The notes beneath the pieces were generated by a model. The model searched no databases. It was not told where the DNA came from and worked only from the letters and a program-made list of their open reading frames with translations. Of a stretch of DNA of 30,265 bases, positions 25,217-30,265 are shown one piece after another. The DNA is from RGIG4576 sp964536025. Its GTDB lineage: Bacteria > Bacteroidota > Bacteroidia > Bacteroidales > Muribaculaceae. The translations under genes were made by a program, and so were the position numbers. Position 1 is the stretch's first letter. The number at the start of each line of letters is the position of its first letter. The stretch is from NCBI GenBank assembly GCA_964536025.1, contig CAZHXA010000025.1, positions 1-30,265 of the forward strand, given 5' to 3'.

Positions 25217-26341
25217 TTACTTAACAATTACTTTCTTTCCGTTTACAATATAGAATCCGGCAGATAAATTATTCAATACACTGTCATCATTACCCACTTT
25301 TACTCCTGTAATTGTGTAAACACCTGTTGCACGATTAGCTTTCACATCCTTTATAACATCTTCTATGCCACTGAAATCTTCTTCTGAAACAAGTTTTATT
25401 TCACTTGGTGAATTTTCAGGGACTACCAAATAAGCCTTATTAGCAGGCAAATAATCATAGTTGGCAGTTACAAAACCTATATTGCCATCCGACATTACAC
25501 CCAAAACTCTCATTGTCTTTGAGTCATAAGCTTTTTGATTATTATGCTTATTGGTACCATTATTAAAGTACACACCCGACAACAAGTTTTCACTAATTGC
25601 AGTTGCTCCGTTATTCTCAACAATCACCTTATTTTTAAGATATTCCGATGAAGCACACTTAACCAATACAGCAGTAGACGCAGGTACTTTCCCATCTGTT
25701 ACCTCTTTCCACACAGCCTGACCATTAGCAACACGATCTATATAATAAGCCTTCATATCACCTGAAGTAATCGTAAATGGGAATGATGCATAAATTGTTG
25801 CATAATACTCATCATTAGCTGCAACATCGGGAGTTAATGCAAAACATTGCTTATCACTTTGATCCATAGGTAAAACCCACCAATCACGAGTTCTACTATC
25901 ATTAGTCAACACTACACCGGTGTCGTAAGTAGTATTTTCATCATTCAAGTATTTTACAAGACCACTATCTTGAGCATAAACACGATATGATCCATCACTG
26001 TTCTTATACAATTTCACATAATACTTTATAATACTATAAGAACTTGTACCTTGTGCTTTTAAATTATAACCTATTAATTTGGATGCGGAATCAAAAGCCG
26101 ACTCTATATAAATAATTGAAGCCGGATCTGAAACAATTTTCTCAAATGGCTTAACAGTTTCCATTGCTCCCAAATCGGCATCGGTTGTAGCCAAATTCAC
26201 ACTACCCTTATTGTCGATTACTCTTATGTAACGTTGAGTAACCTTATTTTGCACACGATAAAAGCCATTGTTCACCAATTGAGCAAACGCACAACTAAAT
26301 GAAGCAACAACAAAAGCAATCGATAATATTATTCCTCTCAT
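25217..26341 (-). CDS. Secreted protein with T9SS-like C-terminal tail
   Basis: A 374-residue exported protein. The signal peptide ends at CAFA before Gln21. The body is beta-rich with no enzyme motif; NGFYRVQNKVTQRYIRV (24-40) resembles a lectin-like or beta-trefoil start found in Bacteroidales secreted proteins. The last about 45 residues (TGVYTITGVKVG, then LSAGFYIVNGKKVIVK) match the pattern of Por-secretion-type C-terminal sorting domains. This suggests surface export by the type IX system. The gene lies directly after a terminator-like hairpin that follows the OmpA gene, with only about 11 bases between the U-run and the start codon and no visible promoter. It is probably expressed by readthrough. 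Function is unknown. Confidence 0.8.
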   Translation of the reverse strand: MRGIILSIAFVVASFSCAFAQLVNNGFYRVQNKVTQRYIRVIDNKGSVNLATTDADLGAMETVKPFEKIVSDPASIIYIESAFDSASKLIGYNLKAQGTSSYSIIKYYVKLYKNSDGSYRVYAQDSGLVKYLNDENTTYDTGVVLTNDSRTRDWWVLPMDQSDKQCFALTPDVAANDEYYATIYASFPFTITSGDMKAYYIDRVANGQAVWKEVTDGKVPASTAVLVKCASSEYLKNKVIVENNGATAISENLLSGVYFNNGTNKHNNQKAYDSKTMRVLGVMSDGNIGFVTANYDYLPANKAYLVVPENSPSEIKLVSEEDFSGIEDVIKDVKANRATGVYTITGVKVGNDDSVLNNLSAGFYIVNGKKVIVK

Positions 26342-26351
26342 ATTTTAACCT

Positions 26352-26403
26352 TAAAAACATACTCAGCCCTAATGGAATGATTAAATCCAATAAGGCTGAG
26401 TAT
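26352..26403 (-). terminator. Terminator/attenuator between OmpA and the secreted-protein gene
   Basis: ATACTCAGCC (26359-26368) pairs with 26394-26403 (10 bp), with an inner TGGA/TCCA pairing. On the minus strand it is followed by GTTTTTAAGG. The next gene starts 11 bases after the T-run, so readthrough would decide its expression. Confidence 0.75.
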
Positions 26404-26422
26404 AAATACCTATCTGAAGTTA

Positions 26423-27604
26423 TTATTCTTTACTTTCTTTCACAACCTTAGCCTTAGCTACACAGATTGTTACACGGTTAGCACTTGCTCCTACAAATGG
26501 TTGTTCGGTATCACCCTTGCTTTCATAAGAAATTCTTGATTCAGGGATATTGAACTTAGTCATCAATGCATTAGCTACAGCTTTAACACGCTTTTCAGCC
26601 AATTGAGCATTAATTTTTGCAGAACCTGTACCCTTATCGGCATAACCAACCAAAGTTACAGTTGAAGTTGGATACATCTTCATGAAGTCGGCAATATCTT
26701 TAACCTTAATCATTTCATTTTGAGAAATCGTTGTATTTCCTGCACGGTTAAAGTTGATGTCACGACGTATTTCAGAAACAGTTGTTTCAACATAAACTTT
26801 CTTTTCTACAACTTTTTCTACGATCTTTTCTACAATTTGTTCTTGTGCATTGGTTTCGATTGCTGGAATGTTAGGCATTTCAACCTTTCTCTTGACATTG
26901 CTCTTACCAAATACATATTTAACACCTACAAGACCATTGAAATACCAATCGGAGTTACCGGCCTTCTTTGAGTTATATTTATCACTCAATGTATTAGCTT
27001 GTAATTCAACACCTACGCTAAATTTTTCATTAATTCTGAAATCACCCATAAGACCGGCTTGACCCAAGAAACATGTTTTTGAATCTTTCCAGTAATAACG
27101 TAAATTTTGATTGTGGTTGTACAATTCGCCAACGCTTGTCTTCACTGCACCTGCTTCATCGTTATTCCATGCAAAGTTTACACCAACACCGGCAAACGCA
27201 CTCAAGGTAAACAAACGTTCAGGATTGTAACCGAACAATAGATTTGAAAGGTTCAATGTTACATCTACACTCGGTGCAATGTAATTCCACTTCCATGATT
27301 CATCAAGTTGCTTACCATGAGCATCACTATAGATATCCAAGCCACCTTTGCTTTGGAAAGCATTGATTGCAAAACGAGCACCTAACAACTTATTAAAGTT
27401 GTAACCTACTGTTGCTTGCAAATTATATGATAACAAGTCTCCAAAAGAGCCTTCACCCAATGTATATTGAGCACCCAATGGTTGAACTTGAATATACCAA
27501 TGTGGATTGAATACATTTTCTGTTTTGACTTCTTGATTTTGAGCCGATACAGAAACGAATCCCATCATCAACAAACTTGCTAATAATGTTTTCTTTATTT
27601 TCAT
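26423..27604 (-). CDS. OmpA-family outer-membrane protein
   Basis: A 393-residue OmpA-like porin. The signal peptide ends at VSA before Gln22. An eight-strand-type barrel occupies about 30-235 (YIQVQPLGAQYTLGEGSFG, AGVGVNFAW, WYFNGLVGVKYVFGK). A charged linker with repeated VEKIVEKVVEKK follows. The periplasmic peptidoglycan-binding OmpA domain is at about 285-385, with VTLVGYADKGTGSAKINAQL and KRVKAVANALMTKFNI carrying the Asp and Arg that contact diaminopimelate. It tethers the outer membrane to the wall and is usually very abundant. It lies downstream of the large lipoprotein gene, with a hairpin but no visible promoter between them. Confidence 0.95.
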   Translation of the reverse strand: MKIKKTLLASLLMMGFVSVSAQNQEVKTENVFNPHWYIQVQPLGAQYTLGEGSFGDLLSYNLQATVGYNFNKLLGARFAINAFQSKGGLDIYSDAHGKQLDESWKWNYIAPSVDVTLNLSNLLFGYNPERLFTLSAFAGVGVNFAWNNDEAGAVKTSVGELYNHNQNLRYYWKDSKTCFLGQAGLMGDFRINEKFSVGVELQANTLSDKYNSKKAGNSDWYFNGLVGVKYVFGKSNVKRKVEMPNIPAIETNAQEQIVEKIVEKVVEKKVYVETTVSEIRRDINFNRAGNTTISQNEMIKVKDIADFMKMYPTSTVTLVGYADKGTGSAKINAQLAEKRVKAVANALMTKFNIPESRISYESKGDTEQPFVGASANRVTICVAKAKVVKESKE

Positions 27605-27636
27605 AATCCTTTTGTATTAAAATTAATTTTTTTTTC

Positions 27637-27664
27637 AATCAAGTGGGAGAACTCCCACTTGATT
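27637..27664. repeat. Perfect hairpin between the lipoprotein and OmpA genes
   Basis: AATCAAGTGGGA (27637-27648) and TCCCACTTGATT (27653-27664) form a perfect 12-bp stem with a GAAC/GUUC-type tetraloop. In the direction of transcription it is followed by an A-run, not a U-run, so it is more likely an mRNA processing or stabilising element than a terminator. It lies 33 bases before the OmpA start. Confidence 0.65.
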
Positions 27665-27687
27665 ATTTTCTTGTTTCGCTCAAAATA

Positions 27688-30222
27688 TTATTCAGCTGTC
27701 ACATAGTACTTCTTAGCAACATTCTTACCGCTGTAGTCTACTGCAGTGTAAACGATTTCATAAACGTAACCCTTTTCTGCTGTAAAGTTCACATTTTGAA
27801 CATCTCCATTAAGAATTTCAGCTACATTTTCTGCACCGTTTGCTCTTTGAAGAGCCGCCTTACATTTAGCATCACCAGCTTGTGCATTCTTAGTTATGTC
27901 AAGTGAGTAAACATTGGTTACACCCACAAGTTTCTTAAATGCAGGAGCGATAATTTCTGCTGTATATGAAGTTGGAACAAGAGTGAATTGAGTTCCGTTG
28001 ATTCTTGAAGGATAATTAATTGCTTGGCTCAATCTTGCATAAGAACCATTGCTATGTACCAAAAGTACTGGTTGAAGAGCCTTGTTTGCCGAATTTACAA
28101 GGTTACAAACCTTTTTATTCAACTTATCAAGATAAGTAATCAACTTATTCTTACTGCGATCTAATGCGTTTTCAAACTTAGAAATATAATCGTTTACTTT
28201 ATTGATTTCATCAAGAAGATTGTTAACATCATCCATGAATTTATTCAAATTATCTACGATATTATTAAAACCATCTACCGGTTTGTTCATTTCAGCATAT
28301 AAGTCTTTTACAGCTTGAGTCATATCAACTTCACGAGTAACAAGGAACTTAATTTGTTCACCTTCCACTATAATTGGTTCTATATAAATAGAATCCCCTG
28401 CAGCATCGGTAGCTGTAACATTAATTTCTTTACCGGCAACTGTGATTGTAGTATCAAGTTGAACAACAACCTTGAATTTAGCCATCAAATCTTCTGTTAG
28501 CTCACCTAATTCAACCTTTTCAATAACAGGAGCAGTTATAGTAAGATTAAATTCAGGAAGATTAATTTTAATTCTATCAGCTACTTTGTTTATCAATTCT
28601 TCTGCACGAGAGATGCCCGGAACGCTTGACACATTCACATCTTGCATAAATGCATAAGACAACGGTTTAACAGCAGTTGTAGCCAAATTGTAGTTTGAAT
28701 ATACACTACGTTCTCCGGCAACTTCGTCATTCCAAGTAGCTTTAACAGCATTAGCATCAAGTTTTTGATTGAATTGAGCAAGCACATCGGCTACAGTATT
28801 AACTGCATTTGTTACATTAACGCCATTATTTGGAGTTAGAATATCTTTTACTGTAGCTTTAATATCGCTTGTATTGAAATCAAATTTCATTGCAACATTT
28901 TCTACATCTTCAGCATTCAATGTAGCATTAGCTTCATAGAAACCATTTTGAGCCGATCTTGAATATCCGAATTGTAATTTATAATCAGAATAAGCCAATG
29001 GAGAAAGTTTTACTGCTGATTCTTCATCCAAGCTATTTACGATAGGCATCAATTTACCTTCAAAATTAACATTTGTAGGATTTACGGTTAAATATATTTT
29101 ACCTGCATTACCTTCTTCGCCAATAATTACTGCACCATCATTTGCTTTATATGCAGTAACACCAAGCATATCTATATCAGCCGGAGTAAGAACTGCATTA
29201 CCGTTTGCATAATAGCGAGGATAATATGATGGGAATTCAACTCCAAAGCTTCCTGCTTCACCATAATAAGCCATCAACACATTACTTTGAATGTTTGCTG
29301 GATAAGCAAATGAACCGAACACAGGGTTATAAGTACCTTGTATAATCACTCCAGAAACAGCCAATTTGAATGCATCAAATATTTTCTTCAAATCAGCAGT
29401 ATTCTTATTTACTTGCTCTTGCAATTCATCAACTTTTTTATCTAAAGCATTAAGGTCATCTGCAAGTTTCTTATCTGCCGCTTCACAAGCATCTTTCAAA
29501 GCCTTCAAATCATCAAGTTTAGCTGTACTATCTTCCAAAAGCTTGATACGTACATTGAGAATACTGTCAGCCTCTTCACTCGCTTTTTTTGCGTCATTCA
29601 AAGTTTTTTCGATTTCTTCAACTTTAGACTTATCAGCTTTACCGTCTTCCAAAGCTTTAATTCGAGCTTCATTTGATTGAGCCAAAACATATGCTTGGTT
29701 TGCTTTCGCTACAGCTTCAGGAATAAGACTATCAGTGATGTATTTAACATCTTCAATATTCTGCTTAATAGCTTCAGCATTTTTTTCAATATTTTCAGCA
29801 TTAGTATTTACTTTATTATTTATAACTGTGCTGAAATTTTCAATAGTTGTATTTATATTATTAACTTCAGTTGTCAAGTTTGTAATTTGTTCAACAATAG
29901 ATACTTCACCTACCGGATTTAAAACAGCATTTAAAGAATCAATTCTACCATTCAAAGCATCAATTAACGCTTTATATTCAGCAACATGATTACTTTGCCA
30001 GTCTTTACAGCCTTCTTTACAAGCTTCTTGCAATGCTTTTAGAGCATTTAATTGCCCTTGTAGGTTTTCTTCCAAATCAGCTACCGCTGTCTCCAATTTT
30101 ACATTTTGCCCTTGTAACTCAGCATAAGCATCTTCATCATAATCCTTACAAGAAACAAAAGAACCCGCAACAACAAACATCATTGCTATTGCAAGCATTC
30201 CATTTAAAATTCTCTTTTTCAT
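27688..30222 (-). CDS. Large coiled-coil surface lipoprotein
   Basis: An 844-residue lipoprotein. The signal peptide ends VAGSFVSC with lipidated Cys25, followed at once by KDYDED, which fits the acidic lipoprotein export signal that sends Bacteroidota lipoproteins to the cell surface. Residues about 30-300 are a long, nearly continuous coiled coil with heptad-like Leu/Val/Ile and many Asn and Glu; parts resemble the N-terminal region of proteins annotated as PL29-lyase N-terminal domain. The rest is beta-rich with aromatic segments, a second short coiled coil (NNIVDNLNKFMDDVNNLLDEI, about 655-710) and a C-terminal strand pair. No catalytic motif was seen. The OmpA gene is next. A structural surface-coat role is inference. 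The promoter lies outside the window. Confidence 0.85.
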   Translation of the reverse strand: MKKRILNGMLAIAMMFVVAGSFVSCKDYDEDAYAELQGQNVKLETAVADLEENLQGQLNALKALQEACKEGCKDWQSNHVAEYKALIDALNGRIDSLNAVLNPVGEVSIVEQITNLTTEVNNINTTIENFSTVINNKVNTNAENIEKNAEAIKQNIEDVKYITDSLIPEAVAKANQAYVLAQSNEARIKALEDGKADKSKVEEIEKTLNDAKKASEEADSILNVRIKLLEDSTAKLDDLKALKDACEAADKKLADDLNALDKKVDELQEQVNKNTADLKKIFDAFKLAVSGVIIQGTYNPVFGSFAYPANIQSNVLMAYYGEAGSFGVEFPSYYPRYYANGNAVLTPADIDMLGVTAYKANDGAVIIGEEGNAGKIYLTVNPTNVNFEGKLMPIVNSLDEESAVKLSPLAYSDYKLQFGYSRSAQNGFYEANATLNAEDVENVAMKFDFNTSDIKATVKDILTPNNGVNVTNAVNTVADVLAQFNQKLDANAVKATWNDEVAGERSVYSNYNLATTAVKPLSYAFMQDVNVSSVPGISRAEELINKVADRIKINLPEFNLTITAPVIEKVELGELTEDLMAKFKVVVQLDTTITVAGKEINVTATDAAGDSIYIEPIIVEGEQIKFLVTREVDMTQAVKDLYAEMNKPVDGFNNIVDNLNKFMDDVNNLLDEINKVNDYISKFENALDRSKNKLITYLDKLNKKVCNLVNSANKALQPVLLVHSNGSYARLSQAINYPSRINGTQFTLVPTSYTAEIIAPAFKKLVGVTNVYSLDITKNAQAGDAKCKAALQRANGAENVAEILNGDVQNVNFTAEKGYVYEIVYTAVDYSGKNVAKKYYVTAE

Positions 30223-30265
30223 TGGACTTTTTTTATTAAAAAATAATTATTAATTTGTTTTTACT

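Noticed and set aside
29366..29989. Plus-strand frames rich in Ser, Phe and Ile opposite the large lipoprotein
   Set aside because: They mirror the coiled-coil codons of the lipoprotein on the other strand and show no start signal or motif.
1..30265. CRISPR array, tRNA/rRNA genes, insertion sequences, phage genes or a defence island
   Set aside because: No regularly spaced direct repeats, no clover-leaf or rRNA-like sequence, and no transposase, integrase or known defence motif was seen on either strand.

Overview
The window is an AT-rich stretch of a Bacteroidota chromosome, most likely order Bacteroidales. The evidence is a SusC/SusD pair, many putative promoters of the TTTG / TAnnTTTG type, lipoproteins with acidic residues after the lipobox cysteine, a DUF349-repeat protein, and secreted proteins with a Por-tail-like C-terminus. 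The family cannot be fixed from sequence alone. The low GC and gene content would fit Paludibacter-, Barnesiella/Coprobacter- or Muribaculum-like lineages.

Region 1 (1-10361, all genes on the minus strand) is mostly housekeeping. It holds the 5' end of rpmB (L28) behind a long structured leader, then folE, a SPOR-domain protein, tpiA, a DoxX/MauE-like membrane protein with a degenerate thioredoxin-like domain, a duplicated DUF1599 protein, and an orphan undecaprenyl-phosphate sugar transferase. These are followed by a DUF349 protein and by an operon of a small helical protein, a cyclophilin-type lipoprotein and an M16 peptidase. Hairpin terminators separate several of these units.

Region 2 (10550-18709, plus strand) holds a SusC/SusD pair with no enzyme or regulator beside it, a cytidylate-kinase-like protein whose predicted transcript is nearly leaderless, and a YegS/BmrU-type lipid kinase. 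Then comes a decayed zone: a frameshifted remnant that resembles the membrane half of a 7TM-AraC regulator, followed by a papain-like C92 protein whose apparent signal-peptide start is cut off by a stop codon. A small lipoprotein follows at 18722-19009.

Region 3 (19010-24009, plus strand) starts with three consecutive hairpins. It continues with a glycogen operon of GH133 debranching enzyme, glycogen-synthase-like glycosyltransferase and GH57 hydrolase; the first two overlap by ATGA. The GH57 protein has a coiled coil and a Lys/Thr-rich tail.

Region 4 (24179-30222) is envelope genes: a plus-strand beta-barrel protein converges on a minus-strand group of three. In transcription order these are a large coiled-coil surface lipoprotein, an OmpA-family protein and a secreted protein with a T9SS-like tail. 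Strong hairpins lie between them and no internal promoter is visible, which suggests one operon with stepwise expression.

No tRNA, rRNA, CRISPR array, insertion sequence or phage gene was recognised. The best candidates for undescribed biology are the structured rpmB leader, the hairpin-punctuated surface operon, and the triple-hairpin array before the glycogen genes.
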